Shown: positions 12,001 to 27,200 of the stretch, in pieces
Layout of the letters: the number at the start of each line of letters is the position of its first letter
Position numbering within the stretch: position 1 is the stretch's first letter
Assembly (NCBI GenBank): GCA_958510875.1
Contig: OY294070.1
Span: 18,591,631 to 18,655,630, forward strand
DNA: 64,000 nt
Origin: Endomychus coccineus
Taxonomy: Eukaryota; Arthropoda; Insecta; Coleoptera; Endomychidae
Direction of reading: 5' to 3'
The notes under the pieces: model-generated
Seen by the model: the letters and a program-made list of their open reading frames with translations, nothing else
Databases searched by the model: none
What the model was told of the DNA's origin: nothing
Translations under genes and position numbers: made by a program

Positions 12001-14189
12001 GCGGTGTTGATTTTAAATAACTGTAAATGAATATTAAGATAATTTATTAATCACGAGCAAAACCATTATTGAATAATGTCGGTTGTAATTTGTTGAAAAG
12101 CATTAATTCACTATAATCTTACGTAAACATATCAAATAATTTTATTGCGACTTGGGAATAAGTACAAACACTTCTCCAGGATTCTGTAAAACAAATATTT
12201 AATATTTTTTTATTTTAATTTGATTACGAAAAAAAAATTCATTCATCTACAAACAAAAAATATATATGTATACCTAAATTCTATTGTGCCTTGAGAATGG
12301 ATATGAAAAAATAATTGGCTTGGGGGTAAATATAAAAAATATTTAATCACCTGGATCCTATAAAACAAATATTAAATATTTTGGAATGATTAAAAATAAA
12401 TCCTACAAAACAAATGTTAATATTTTCTTATTTAGAGTTGTAAAACAAATTTCTATATGGAGAAAAATATAGGTAAATTTACACCACGATTCTACAAGAT
12501 TTTTTCAAGAAATCACGTAATAATATGTAACTTTTTGCTGTAGTTCTGGGAGTGGGAAAATACCAACATTATCTAAAGACACTACAGCGTGCTTTCAGAT
12601 TGAATGAAGTTTACTATAAAAAAACCGTATTGTCTGAATTTCTGGGAGAAATTTTCGAATATATCATTTAATTTATTTATAAGAATTTAAACAGTTGAGC
12701 ATCACAGAGTAGATTTGACCAATGGGAAAAATCATCAGAAATAAACTTAAAACTGCCATGGAGTATTATTTTTTGAGGTAATGTCAAATTAACCTCCATT
12801 TAATATCTTTTAATTACCTATTTTAAGATCAATTGATGAAGAGGTGGATAATAAGATGGAAAGGTTGTTTAATTCTCATTTTGAGTATTGGGGTTACGAT
12901 AAATTAACAACTCTGTACACCAAGGAATATTTTGAGGAACTGTTGGAGTATCTATTGGTGACTTAAATTATTCGATACCCATAATGTCTCAAAATCACGT
13001 TAGCCTGTCGACAAATTGAGACGTCTATCATAGAAAGTGGACCATGCCATTCAACAACAACCATTATGAGTACAATAAATTTCATTTCGGGGCACAATTG
13101 AATATCTGAAAGTTTGCATGGAAATATTAGGAGAATCCGTAGCCCCGAAGAACATGTTTGTTACACAAAGTGAGAAGATTGGAGATGTGAGACAAAGTTT
13201 TATTGAAAAAAATGGGCAATATAGTCTGGTGTTTAGTCAATGAAGCATTTTTACTAGTAATTTTTTTCCAGTAATATATTTCCGACAACTGATTTGATGA
13301 TGATGAATTATTTTACAATTTGATTTTTGCATATTTGTCTTTTTATACAGTTTTTAACTCGAGTAGTAGTAGAAATGTATATTATAAGCCATCAAGATAT
13401 AAATGGGTTATGGGTTATAATATACATTTCTATTGCTGAGGTATATATTTACATTAACAGAAAGTCCTAGAGAGGTAATTAACAACTAACGCCATCTATC
13501 CACGAGTTCATGTTCTCAAGAAAAACCAAATAAATCAGATTAATTTCTAAAAAGTAATTACTCAATTACTAACTTTTGCATTGTTCTTCTATGAAGAACG
13601 AAAGATCCATTTTAGTCAATTCACTCCACATTGCGTTAGTTAGAATATCCACTCGCGGCTATATGGCGTTAGTGGTGCATTACCTTTCATGGGCCAAAGT
13701 ATCGGAGTTCCCATTCAAAGCTTGGGATTATTATTCCTTTTGGTAGATACACTTTCTGTTGTTGGTAATACAAGCTCTCCGGAAATTCATTTACCAAACT
13801 TCAGGAGGTGATTGATTATACACGAAAAAATAAGAAAAATGTTCTATATGTCCGGAAATGCTTCAATAAAGAGCTATGGCGCTTTGAAAATGGGACTAAA
13901 AGATGGTGTTCGTTTTATATCTCAGGAATAATAATAATTACTATTCACCAGCTACAAACTGGGTTGGTTTTGAGAGCTAGAGTGGGTAATATAAATTATT
14001 TTCTTACTACGAGCTGGTTTGTGTTATTTAAGCATTTAGATGCTAACACCGAAAGTAAAATACCTTTCCGTGATAAATATTAAGCGTCTTGTAAGATAAA
14101 ATTCACGAAATCAAATAATTCATTCGATCATCGTCATCACTCAACTAAAACATCTGGTTGCCTCGAAATACACACAACTACCGAAATGC
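9047..14189. other. Gene-free 5-kb stretch
   Basis: Very AT-rich DNA in which I recognise no host exon, transposase or reverse transcriptase. The frames at 9843-10046, 10358-10621, 11419-11715, 11699-12010 and 13808-14083 lack motifs. The perfect palindrome AGGATCCTATAATAGGATCAT lies near 10620. A short inverted repeat around TATATTATAAGCC / TATAATATACA lies at about 13378-13430. Confidence 0.4.
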
Positions 14190-14740
14190 TGTTAAACCTG
14201 CGCTTTCAGAACAACATCAACTCCACGGCAATCAGTCCCGGACAGCTGTTTCGCTCTCTCATAAGCTCATCAGCGGAACAAGGAAGACGAAGATGTCACT
14301 ATAAGAACAGTTCCGCCAGAGGCATAAAGGCATCTCATTTGCAAATGTTCGGAGGACCAAGGTGTTCCAACACCATCTATCGTATAGTAGATATCCTACT
14401 GTAAGGATAATCCACAATGCTATGCCTTGATATACAGATCTCACGCGTTACAAGGAAACGACAGGAATACAGTTGGAGAAACATCTGTCAGATGCCGGTA
14501 CAGTAACAATGCATAGATGAATACAAAACTACATTGTGAATAATTCTTCCAGTGAGACTTTTACTATCGGTAGATGGTGTTGGAACATCTTGTTTCTGCG
14601 AACATTTCCAAATGGGATGTTTTTATTCCTCCGTCGAATAGTGACTTCATTTTCTTACTCGTTTCGCTCCTTAGCGAAGCAGCTGTCCTGAACTGACTGG
14701 CGCGAAGTCGCTGTACAATTTGGTCTGTTTATGATCGTCT
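14190..14740. mobile_element. Foldback/MITE-like element
   Basis: Two arms of about 200 bp are inverted, diverged copies. The left-arm phrases GGACAGCTGTTTCGCT and GTTCCAACACCATCTA are mirrored at the right as AGCGAAGCAGCTGTCC and TAGATGGTGTTGGAAC. The arms flank a spacer of about 130 bp. No transposase is present and the ends are not sharp. It lies just downstream of the transporter gene's stop codon. Confidence 0.6.
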
Positions 14741-14912
14741 AGTATACTAATTTAAAGATATATTGTGGTTTTAATTTTTGAACAAACAACAAATGTAAAG
14801 ATTATTACATTCGTTAACATGGATACAACAAATAACAGTCAATCAGGTTTCTACCACATCCTTTAGTTTGTATTGTATCGATTATTTGAAGCTGCAATTG
14901 AAACAAAACTGT

Positions 14913-15218
14913 TCAATGCACCATTGTTTTAGGTAGTTTATGTGTATAGGTATACCACGAAGTATTCAATTTGCTGAATATGGTTTCGTTCACAACGCCG
15001 GTAACATTGCAATATGACATCACCACGCCGTGAGAACAAACGTTTAGTTTATCGTAATCCACGAACAAAAATATTGCACCCATCAGAGCTATAGCGACAC
15101 CAAATATTCCTACCATCAAGGCTGGTATTTTGGCTTTCGAGAATACATTCCCTTCTGCTAGTTGAAGATAACTCAGCGCTGGAAGAATGTACGCCAAAGG
15201 AACTGCTGCTAGGATTCC
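14913..15218 (-). CDS. SLC38A11-like terminal exon (TM10-TM11)
   Basis: A 306-nt last coding exon begins GILAAVPLAYILPALSYLQL and contains KIPALMVGIFGVAIALMGAI. It ends at the stop at 14913. The tail has the C-x-HG...YC pattern seen in SLC38A11 C-termini and putative N-glycosylation sites (NVT, NET, NTS). Confidence 0.85.
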   Translation of the reverse strand, partial: GILAAVPLAYILPALSYLQLAEGNVFSKAKIPALMVGIFGVAIALMGAIFLFVDYDKLNVCSHGVVMSYCNVTGVVNETIFSKLNTSWYTYTHKLPKTMVH

Positions 15219-18200
15219 CTGTGGAAGATTTCATTCAGTAAACATATGTATTATTCAAAACGTTAGTCAATGTAGGGACTGTGAATCAGTGGCGGCTCGT
15301 GAACTTTTTAAGAGAGGAGGCTGGACATAAAACGTTTTTGTAAAAATTAATTGTTGCCAAACAAGAACCAACGTGGAGGTGTAGAGTTTCTCTTGCCAAA
15401 AAATTTTTTTGTTCGTTTTTTTTTCTTTGGATTTTTGATATTTTTTCTTTTTTTTTTAATTTTTCATATTTTGTTTTTTTTTATTATTTTTATAAACTTT
15501 TTTTATATATTAACGGAATTCTACGGTCTTTAGTTTGCGAAAAATGATCAATAATATTATCATGAAATGTATCATTTTGTTTTAAGCGTTTTACTAAATC
15601 TTTTTCAATAGGTATCAAACTAACATTGTATAAACGATTTTGGCCCATTGTATTTCGCATGTAAGTTTTAATTCGTTTGAGAGTAGAAAATGATCTCTCC
15701 ACCGAAGCCGACGTGACAGGAATGGTCACTGTCAAACAAAGTAGTTTATAAAACTGAGGTAAAACTTGTTGCAAATCATTGTCTGTCATATATTTTATCA
15801 TATCGGCGTGAATATCGTACTGGCCTAAAATATCTTTATCCGAGTATACAACGCATAATTCATTGTGCAGTGCTATTTTATCAAAAAATTTATATTTTAG
15901 AACTAAGTTATCTAAAAGCGTATTGGGAAACTCTTTTGAAACAGATTCGAAAAATCTTCTATTCGTCAAGTCGAAAAACTTCAATTTATGTAAATCGGAA
16001 AATCGAATCTTTTAATAGTACCTAAAATTTCAAAAAAAGTTGTTTATAATGTAGTTTCTTGTCTACCAAATTATATGTTTTCCTCCTTTAACAATATTCT
16101 GTTTCCCGGTTAATTTAAACTTAATACTCGATGTAATATGTTCCTGCGATTTTTCATGTCTGTCTATACCACGAGCTAAATTTTTCAAATCATCATAACC
16201 CGAGTGCCCCCAACATGAAGTTGTATCAGATTTAAATAGCAAGCAATACCAGCAATATAATTTATTATGTACCTCAGATCCCGTTAACCATAAATATTTT
16301 TTATAATTATCAGTATCAAATGATCGATTTTGAAACATACCTGTCATCACTAATCCTTTCAAATCCGGTTTATTTCTAAAAACACTTTTCTGTCATATGT
16401 TAATCCACTAAATGAATTTTCTAAGATCTCAGCAACTAAATCACTACTCATTTTAACGTTTAATAACCAAAGAACTCTTTGTTAATAACTCACCGAACAG
16501 ATAAATTATAACTTAACCTTACATCGCGTGGCGAAACAAAAACAATAACTGACGGAGCACGTGTCGCTGTCGCAGCAAGTATCGTATTTCATACGACCGA
16601 CCGAGTTCGTACGAGAAGCTAGCCTACATAGAGTGTTGCCATATTCGCTGTTTTACCCTATTTGGCAATTGAACTGGTTGGAAAAACGGCAATTGTGTTG
16701 ACCACACGTATATAGCGTTTGAGATATATAAAGAATCTAGCCTCTGGCTACTGTTGCCAGATTGAAAATAACTACTGAGAACGGGGAATTAATTGTAAAA
16801 TTTAAAGACTTATCAGAGAAACAGGAAATAAAATGGAGAATGATCATTAAGATAAATTGGTGAGGAGGCTGAGCCTCCTTAGCCTCCTTCGAGGAGCCGC
16901 CACTGCTGTGAATGATTCTCAAACAATCACCTCACTGGCTTATATCTTGATGGAAATTGAATTACAGAGAATATATTCATAAATAAGGAAAAATATTACA
17001 AATATCAAATCTCATAACTAGATGTAAATAAAGTTGCTAAGAGGTTTGACCTTGATAACTCTCATTAACACTCTGCCGCAATCCTTGTTGCCATCATACA
17101 ATAAATATAGAAAATAAATTCATGATAAAGCTATATTATGAAAGGAGATTTATTTAGAGCTACTTCAAATTGGATTAGAACATAATTTGACCTAATTAAC
17201 TGAATTTTGACTTAATTGAATAAGAAAATATTCTGCCTTTTACATATACTACACCTACCAGTTACATAATATGTTCAGAAAATTGAGAATGAGTCCTGGT
17301 TCAATTCGTTTCAGAAGTTATTCTTTATTAGTATCTCAATGACATTTCATATATATTCCAATGAACTGACAATTATCCCCCCCCCCCTCTGGCAACCTTC
17401 ACTCCACATCGTTTAGATATATGCCCAAATTTCAGACATGTACGTCAGGATCCCTTTGAAAAAACATTGGTTTCTTATCAGACATACTCATCATTTTTGC
17501 TCCTTCACAAAACCGGTATTTCGTATACGGAGCACCGACTTCTTGGCCAGTAAGGAAGTATACTTAGCTAAGTTAGTCAGTGGAACTTTTTCCCTGAGTT
17601 GGGGGATAACCACGTGGAGTTGAAAAGAGACTTCACGGACCGTTATTGCGCCTGGTCTTATTCCTATAGGTCGCTTTAATAACTCATGGGCGTGGTCTGC
17701 CCCCGGTGCTCTAAATTAAATACATCTTCTGAGCTGTGGCGTGGGGTGGTCCTCGTTTCAACGGTTTCATAAAAACTAATTAAATTTAGAAAAAACGAGA
17801 GTTCTTCACCACCTACTTGTTTGGTAAGCTAATCTTCTTATCCAGCCTATTTTACTCCTTCAGATCATGCTCCGCGTGCCAATTTTATTTAGTTAATATA
17901 CGTTCTTTCCAGCCATTCAGGCTAGTTTGATACTTCAATTGTAATTCCGCTTGTCGGAGATCAATTAGGGGAAAGGATAGAGTATCAGGTCGTTAGGCTT
18001 GCCCCAGGTTACCAGAGAGGGAGGAAACCTTCTATAATTCTAAATACGCGTCATTTTAATGAGAGATATTCGACCATTCGAAGGTGTATGCACTTATACA
18101 ATGGAACGTAAGTTAAAATCCCAGAATTAAAGTCAAATTTAATTCACACAGAAATTGAATTAATACATGAAAGAAAAATTCATGGGGGAGTACTTACGTT

Positions 18201-21200
18201 CACTTCCAGAAATACTCCCAGACAATCTGTTGCGATGGAAAGCAAATAAGTTACTAGCACGATGATCGTGGTAATCAGATAATGAGTTCTGTCCGATATT
18301 TCTCCACTTGAATCTTTCTTGAATAGCGAATTTTCGACTACTTCCCTTGTTACGAAACATTCTATCGGATAAGTTAGAAGAATTTGAGCGCTGAACAATA
18401 ACCTACTCAAATTCATTAGATCGTCATCCCAACAATAGTTTTCCAACAAATCCCCTGAAAAAGAAAATAATTTTGTAAATTCCTCAAAATGCGAACTCAT
18501 GCGGTTTAAGCGATGAACAAAAACACACAATTACATAAAAATACATTCACGAACAATAAACTATGAGAGATATTTTTATAAATCTTAAATCTCTTAGTAA
18601 ATGAAAATTATAAATGCATTTTCGTAATTTACTTGTGTAATAAGGGTTTAGTACAGGTCATTTCCAATATTCATAACAAAATCATTTTTAGAAAATTAAA
18701 ATGTCATGTAAAATTAAAACAACTGAAAGCAAAGAATATCTAGGGGTTGCCAGATGTTACCAGATGTCTTTTGTTTAGTATCAATAACAAATGTAGCTTG
18801 AGAGAAGTAAAGAAATGTCTAAAATAAATATAAGACAATGCGGCTTATCATAAACCTATCAAGATGAATAACCAATATAAGACGGTAATCGAATGCAAGC
18901 TGTATAATAAATTTTAATGTTACCATCTGGAGATGTTTAGATAGTGAGCTATTTTTCTCCCAGACCCATTGTTGATCTGAGTATGTGTGTTTTAAACGTC
19001 CTTTTTTCATAAGTTACATAGGTAATCAAAATGTATGACACGTAAATCGGGACGTAACGTCTAATCATCCAAATTGTAATTAAATATAGTTTTGATTGTA
19101 GTTGAAATAATATGTATATTAAAATTAGTTAGTAATATTTAGAAAACGACAGATAGGCTTGGAAATCACCACCGAAAATATTCTGAACTAGAGACCTCAA
19201 GAGAGGAATCTTACTGCTTATTGGTCAAACAATGCAGGGATCCTTTTCCGAATTGTAGATTGGTTCTTGGGAAAAAGGGTACATTACAAATACCAGCGGC
19301 AATGCCTAAAACCAACGTGTCATGGTTTTCTAAATTAAATGGCCACACCGTCAATAAAGAAATAGATTGAGGATTAGGAATAACAAAAATTCCTTGAATT
19401 AAGTTTTATAGCGTTTCATAAAGATAGACCTACGTTACAATTGGCGCAGTCGATAGGATTGCAAGAACCAACAACGGAGTTCACAGGAACACATGTCCGA
19501 GCAGAACCATGGTTGAATTCCAGGATTTATCCAGACACTAGCTCCAGGACCATCGAGGTACTCCAGAAGAAAACCACGTCGGAAGCAACGATTCACCTGC
19601 CAAGTCATCGTCGAGTCAACCCATTTCATCAGCAACAAATGGATCGACGAGGCCGGGAATCAAGGAATCGGAAAACGCGATTGTATGGACGCAAACATCA
19701 AGGACGGAAAAATCAGTTTTACGAAAGAGGACGTAGTATCATTACAACGCGCGTTTCCTGGATGTAAAAGAAAAGGAGTATCGGAAAATTTAGGCGAAGT
19801 GAATTCAAAACCTATCGAATCAGTGACAGAAGAAGTCTGGGGTTTCCTTAGCAGAACGGGAAACAATTTTATCTATTTATGGATGCAATTATACAGAATG
19901 GTGCATCAGAAGTTACATAGCTGGGGTAGCTACGAACAATTTTCACACTGAGAAAAAGGCCCAAGAACATCCAAAACGAACCAATATTTGAGGGATAATC
20001 TACGCCAAGCAGTAACAAATTCTTACACAATCTTTATAAATTCAATGTAAAAATACCAGTGGAGGACAAAATGGAAGAAGAAAAAGAAGAGGACTAGGTA
20101 GCAGTCGAAATAGAGGAAGTACCTACAGACAAACAGCTGTATGCACAAATTCGCACAGCTCCATCGACAAGCAATGTATGAACATATCCACATTCCAGGG
20201 GGGAAACGATGAAGACAGCGAAATTTTTGTTTTGTGTTTTTTCTCACAGATCTTTGTTATTATTTTAGCGAATCATTTGTTTTCGTTCTGACCCATATGA
20301 TTATATTTAACAAGCGGGTATTGTAAAAGGGTTTAGTACAGGTCATTTCCAATATTCAAGACAACATCATTTTCCAAAAATGACCTTTACTAAGCCCTTA
20401 TTACACTTGTGACATATTCAATTTGCTTAGACCATGTCATATTCTTATCAAAAACAATACCTAAATATTTGACATTGTCAGCAGCTTTTAAAATATCTTA
20501 ACATTCAAATTAATTACATAAAAATCTCTCTGCATATACTAACCTTGCGACAATGCCGTGAATGTGGAATAGCCAGCTACGCCAAACAAAACAGCAACAA
20601 TTAGGCTTGTCATAATAGACGTATGTGTCACTATTTCCCATTTTTTCTCATTGGGCTCGTCTATAGAACTGTAGATGAGGAACGTATTATGATGACACAT
20701 GAAAGCTGCAAGATTATATGAAGTAAGTCGTAATACATTGAAATTAAATTTGTTTCTGTTAAAGCTCCTTATGTCGCATATATGATCTATAGCATATGGG
20801 TAAACGTTTTTTGACCAACCAAGAAAAGTAGATGATGCTGCTCTTATAGCCATCAAGATACCTGGTATGAGTCATCAAATATGATAAGGGTATTACTCTT
20901 GGATCATTTTTAGAAACGAAATCATATCAAACTACCCTTTGTTTACATGTTATATGCTCCAAATAATAACATATTTAGAAATATGCCTGCTATATTCATT
21001 CCATATATTATAACTTTATATTTATTCGTTGTTCTATTCATACTGCCCGGAAAATTTGCGGCCGGAAAGTGAAACATTACATCACTATCACTTGACCTAT
21101 TTTATAGAATCACTTCACCAATGAATCGATTATTATATTCAAGGGTTCAAGTCAAGGTATACCGCACCATTCATCCCTTGAACGCATAAATGAAGCAAGA

Positions 21201-24200
21201 GGAAGCAGGGGAGTATTAATAAGAAAATCAATTATGCTTCATCAAGCGTTGGCATACATGACTTAAGAATTTCAGGCTGCTTCACTAATGTTCAAAACCA
21301 GGGCTTATGATGTCACGGTCATGTATATAAGATCAATAAAGAACAATGCATGAACGTTTTTCTCCGAGTTTCCTTGGAGAAGCGTATATTTTAAATCTGA
21401 TGACCCAACGCAATGTACCACAGAGATCTCGGATATTATCAGGCTAGGAATGGAAACTTTCATACCTCCTGCCAACAAATCACTATCATCTGGTGAACGA
21501 TGGTTCAATAAAATCTGTCCTAGGGCCGTTGCTTCAAAACAAACAGCATACCGTTGGCCCGCTAATCCATGTCTGGAGACCAGAACAAAATATGTTGAAG
21601 CAAGAAATATGTGCAATAATACAATAAACGTTTCGAAAGAGGCATATGATGCAAAAATAAGATCAACGTTTATCGAATGCCAGAATGGCTCACGTTCGTT
21701 TTGGACTTTCGCCTAAGCAATTGGCAGAGATTTCACTTCCAGTTCTTCCCTTCCTCTAACCAAAAATGATGGCACACTGGCTACTACACCAGAAGAAAAA
21801 GCTAACCTTTATGCTGAAATGTTTCCACCAAATTCCACTTCAAATTCACAAGGGAAGAACCCTCCTTATATTGCTGCCATCGATAGCCATATGCCTGGAA
21901 TTGTCATTCGTCAGCGTACAATTAAGCGCATGCTGCTTGATATTAATACCAAAAAGTCTATAGGGCCAGACGGAATTCCACCTGTTGTTCTCAAGGAATG
22001 TGCGCCTAAATTTACACCAGTTTTTTACAGGCTGTTTACCCTTTCATACAAACTTTGTGTATTTCCTTCCAGCTGGAAGACAGCTAGAGTGCAACCAATT
22101 CCAAAAAAAAGGAAAGAAGACCCTTCCTAATTATTATAGACCCATTGCACTATTATCTGTGATCTCTAAAGTGATCGAGAGAGCAATCAATATCGAGCTT
22201 ATAAAATACCTAGAGAGTTACAAAATGACCGGCAATATGACTTTCGTCAGCAGAGATCGACAGGAGACCTGCTTGCCTACGTCACAAATGCATGCCAGAA
22301 ATCTATTGAAACACATGGGGAATATCTGGCTGTATCATTGGATACCTCTGGAGGATTTTTCCGAGTCTGGCACCAAACCCTTCTTAGGAAACTTCCGTCA
22401 TATAGTTTGCCGCCTCAACTAGATCACTCCATGTAGTGGTTGACGGAGTACAATGGCAATGGCTGTTGCTCCACAGGGATCTGTCTTGGCACTAACTTTG
22501 TTTCTGCTCTATATCAACTATCTGCTGGAAGTGACCACCTGTTCCGCCCGCAGCTTTTGCAGATATACCGCATTCTCATCTAGTGCCCCTATAGCATCGA
22601 ATGAAATCAAGGACAGGTTGATGCAATTAATGGAGATCTGGCAAAGATTTTGAAATGGGGATCTGATAGTCTAGAAGAATTTAATGCAATCAAATTTCAA
22701 GCTTGCGTCTTCTCCAGGAAGACGAATCTCACAATCTCTAATATGATGATGTCAGGTACAACTATTCCTGTGAAGTTTTCCTTAACAATGCTCGGGATCA
22801 CCACCAATAGCACCTTCTCATGGGATGATCGTGTGAGGTCCATTGCGAAAGCCGCTCCACAAAAAGTTGATTTTTTATTCAGTGCTAAGAGCTACTTTAC
22901 ATCCCAGCAGCTCCTCATAATCTGCAAACCACAGATTTGACCTGTCCTGAAGTAGTTTCCACAATTTTGGAGTTCGGCTCCCAAACATACGCTGAAGCTT
23001 TTGGATTCTATCCAGAAGAGAGCAATTCGTTTGATTCATGTTGTCACACTCCCTTTTCTAAAAATACTATACTATATATACAAACTAGTCACCCCTCCAC
23101 TGTCAAGCTCGAGACCTGCCGAACATCTTCCTAACAGACTTCATCTTTCTATCGAACAGCGAAGTTGTGGAACTCTTTACCTAGTGAGGTCTTTCCCTAG
23201 GCTATAACCTTCAAACCTTCAAGAAAAATACGAATGCCTATCTCCTTTCCCTACATTCCACTGCTGGTTCACACGATGCTCTTCGAAGATTATAGGTTTC
23301 CCTCACGTATAGTCAAAGTAAAAAAAAATCATGGTCATAGATTCATCATTTGAGGTGACCTCGATGCTAAGTATACCCATCGGGACCTAAGCAATAGACA
23401 GCCGAGGGTGAAAGTTAATGATTCTCTTCGCCTGGAAACGCCAAGACTCCTGTCTTTATTGTCAGTTAAAGACGATGCATTGAATGAATATCATGTTCAT
23501 ATATTATATTATATTATCTTATGAAATAGAGTACTCGAGTTGTATATCCATGTTTTGTCTCTGAATCGGAGTCGAGGATTTTGCAACTCGAGTACTCTTT
23601 CTCTATCTGTAAGATCTCTATGAAATAGATAAGTTTGATCCTTACCAAATGCCATAATTCCTATAGCTGGTACAATGTCTTTATTTATAAATCTCCAGGA
23701 ATCGTAGGTCTCGGGTCTAAAAAATCACATAAACTCTATTAGGAAGAAAACGTTCAACAAAAAAATACGTAGTGTTATTTGAACCAACATTTTTTATTTT
23801 TTTTTTCATAAAGATAGCATGATCTAAAGTGTCACACGTGCCTTGGTGAATTTTAACAGTATGACATGTACAAGGGCACGGTGAAAAGTCCGTGAAAGAT
23901 AAAATAGATGGCGCCACAATCGAAAATCCCATGTGACATTTTTGATCCCCATTTTTAACTAGAACGCATTAAAATTTTGAGACTGATTTGTCGTTCAGTT
24001 CTGTTTTGACACCCATTATTTCTTGCGTGGAAAGAACATTACGCAAACCAAAGCATCGCTTGTTAAACAGTATGGGCAAGTGGTTTACTGAATTTCGTTG
24101 TGGTATAGAGGATGCCGAACGTTCTGGTCGTCCAATTGAAGTTACAACGCCAGATATCGTCGATAAAATCCATAATATGCTATGGGCAATTCAACCGAAC

Positions 24201-27200
24201 GGGGACGGAACATACATTTTTGAATATGCATACATTTTTGAATATGAGAAAGCTATCCGCCAGATGGGTGCCGCATTCTCTCTCTGTTGACAACAAGCGT
24301 CACCGGGTGACAATCTCAAAGGAGTGTTTGGCGATGTTCAAACGCGATAAGGACTTATGCGCCGTTTCGTAACTGTGGACGAAACATGAATCAAAACATG
24401 GGACTGCTCTAAGCATTTCTTCACGCTGGCAATAGTTGATTTAAATAAACTTTGAACATTCACTTAACTGGAGAATGACAAACAATATTGTTTTTAAATT
24501 ATTGACATCGTCATACCATTGTGCATTTATTTTTATTTTCCCTAACAATTTTTTTGACTTTATTCGTGAGGCTATTTTCCTGGATTTAAATTCATCTGTT
24601 CCATAAATTCCATAAATACTTGGAAAATATTGGTTTCTCAAAATTATTACACACAAAATTACTATTGAGTAGCGTTAGTTTGAGGAGTATTATTAATTAA
24701 AAAATTATTATATATATTTGGGCTCAGATTAAAATTTGAATCCAGAACTTGCATTGTTTTTTGTAAGTAATATTAGTAATTTTTTTAACGTTTGCTGCTT
24801 AGCTTTCCGTCAATATGTTCATTTTTCTTCTGTTTTCACTACCAGCATAATAAATAACCGTCTCCCTTCTATAATAACGCAGTTACGAATAGTATCAACT
24901 CTATTTGGAATTGGTGGTATAGTCATTATTGAAATTTGATTTGTGTTTTATCCTAATTCTGCAATTCCATTTTAACTTTGCGGTAACAGTTAAATTATTC
25001 TAATGCAATTCTTCGACATGAAAATTGTTTAAAAGGATTTATTCGAAATTAGGATTTTTCGAATGTCCAATTTTAGGATTACAATAGATTTTATTACATC
25101 TTCACCGTCTTGCATTATACTTGCTTTTGTATTGTATTAGGTTGGTTAGGTTAGGTTGCTTTCCAGGAACCTTCTTCTCTTATGCGGAGTCTGAAATCGC
25201 ATCCAGCCGCGTCCCCAGATAGCGGATAGGGAAGACTCACGGCTCTGTTGCCAGCAGGTCGAGGGTAGGAGTGAAACTAAAAATAGCTCCCGTGAACCAA
25301 CAGGCAACAAGACGCGGAATAGATTATGGGCTGCAAACTCCAAATCTTATGTTCCTGGGAAGAAGGTAATGGATAGAATGTGATTGATACGGATGATCCG
25401 GTTACATGTAGTAAGTTATCCCAACACAGATAATATACTGAAACACGGAGTCCATACCTATGGCCATTAACCTTGGCCCGAAAATAAACAATAGAGTCAT
25501 CGAAGGATATACTGCCCTTTGGATCTGAAGTAATGCTTACGCGGGCCAAAGGGTGAAGATATGGGGGTCTAGCAGGTATGCCTGTTTTTAGAGTGAGCGC
25601 TGCACTACCAGGAGTGATAGATCCAAATCTCCTGGTATGCACAAAGCATTTCCTATTCACAGAAAAAAAAAGTTAGGTTAGGTTAAGTTAGATTTAGCAT
25701 ATTTATTAAATAAAATTGTTCATTTTGAATTTGTACTGCTTTTTTATAATCTTCGGTAAAATCTAGTTATTTCTGTATCTATGGTTTTTGCGATGAAGTC
25801 GCATTACAACAATTTTCATTTCAAAAAACGATCCTTCCTAAGAATCTTCCTTTCAAATAATTTGAATTTCGAAGAATTGAATTAGGACAATATTGTTTTC
25901 GAATAAATTTCCTAGATTCAATCTTTGCCACTCATTATCTCATTTCCATGGTTAGTAGAATAATAATACTTACACTATATGGCTCATGCTGCCAATTCGG
26001 AAAAACATGGAAAATAGGATGAATCCTATGCAAACCAAACTCAAAAAGGAAATTTTGGCCAATTTCGCAACATCTCTGTAGAGGCACAACGGTACTGTTA
26101 TAAGTAAGGTAGCAATCAGCACTATTATTTGTCGTTTGGCAAATACAGAGCTTTGATCAATACCAGTTAATCGTATTATTACTTTCGTTACTGTATCTCC
26201 AACAACAACATTATAAGACACCATAGCTAAAAAGATGTTACACGTTAGTTAGTAAAACTCGGTTTCCAAGTAGCCAGGAGTGCTCACAAGCATCAAATTT
26301 TATCAGAATGTACTCACCAATGAAGGGATATAAGAATTGTAATATACCCAGTAGAATATATCCAGGTCTTCCGAAGGCTGCTTCCATTATACCCTGATAG
26401 GAAAATCTACCGCTCAAGTGACCACATCGGACCATCAAAATAATGGAGTAATCTGTTATATATGCGACTAGAATGAGTAGTAATAGACCAAAACCAAACC
26501 CGGCTTTGTGGAAAGCGTACGGGATTCCTGCAAGAAAATTCCAGATGAATTCTTAAAAAATATGGAAACATGAGCTAATTCCATAGACCTATTATCCTAA
26601 GGAGATGAAACATCTCATTCATAAACTCCACTTGACTCATCGCAATGATTACATGAAGTATGACAAGAAAACCAACGAACCTCTTTGTCGTCGAGTCATA
26701 ATTACTCCTTATTGTCAACGGTGTAACTATGATTGAAAACTTGGTACCACTTGTAAGGCAACACCGCTCCGAAATAGCTACGAGAAATACGGAAGCTGTC
26801 AAATTGCGTAGTACAGAACCAAGTCCCCATTGATAAAAAGTGCGCGGCGTTGTCGCCTTCTGAACAAATGATGCAATGGAATGGAATAGTTATATATTTA
26901 AAAATTTAAATATTCTACAAAATTCGATTGTATATTCCAGGTTACCATAAATTATGGAATATTTTTCAGAGAAAACGACATTTCAACAGTATTGCTTCTA
27001 ATATAACCAATAAACAATGCATGCTATGGCCGTTTTTATAATAATTACAATCTCAATCCGGCATACAGAACAACCAATCCGGCAACAGCACATTTCATAC
27101 GGCCATACTTGTAATATACAGCGGTCTGAGTGGCCCGAAATTTTGGAAATGTCTGACCGTGTTCAAATCTAAACAATTCTGTCACCTTAGGATAATAGGT

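Noticed and set aside
11419..12010. Two adjoining frames of about 100 codons that look like a membrane protein
   Set aside because: Low-complexity Ile/Phe/Asn/Lys-rich composition, as expected from random AT-rich DNA. No conserved motif.
15049..15234. Alternative minus-strand frame across the transporter's last exon
   Set aside because: It is a shadow frame. The in-phase reading with GILAAVPLAY matches the transporter family.
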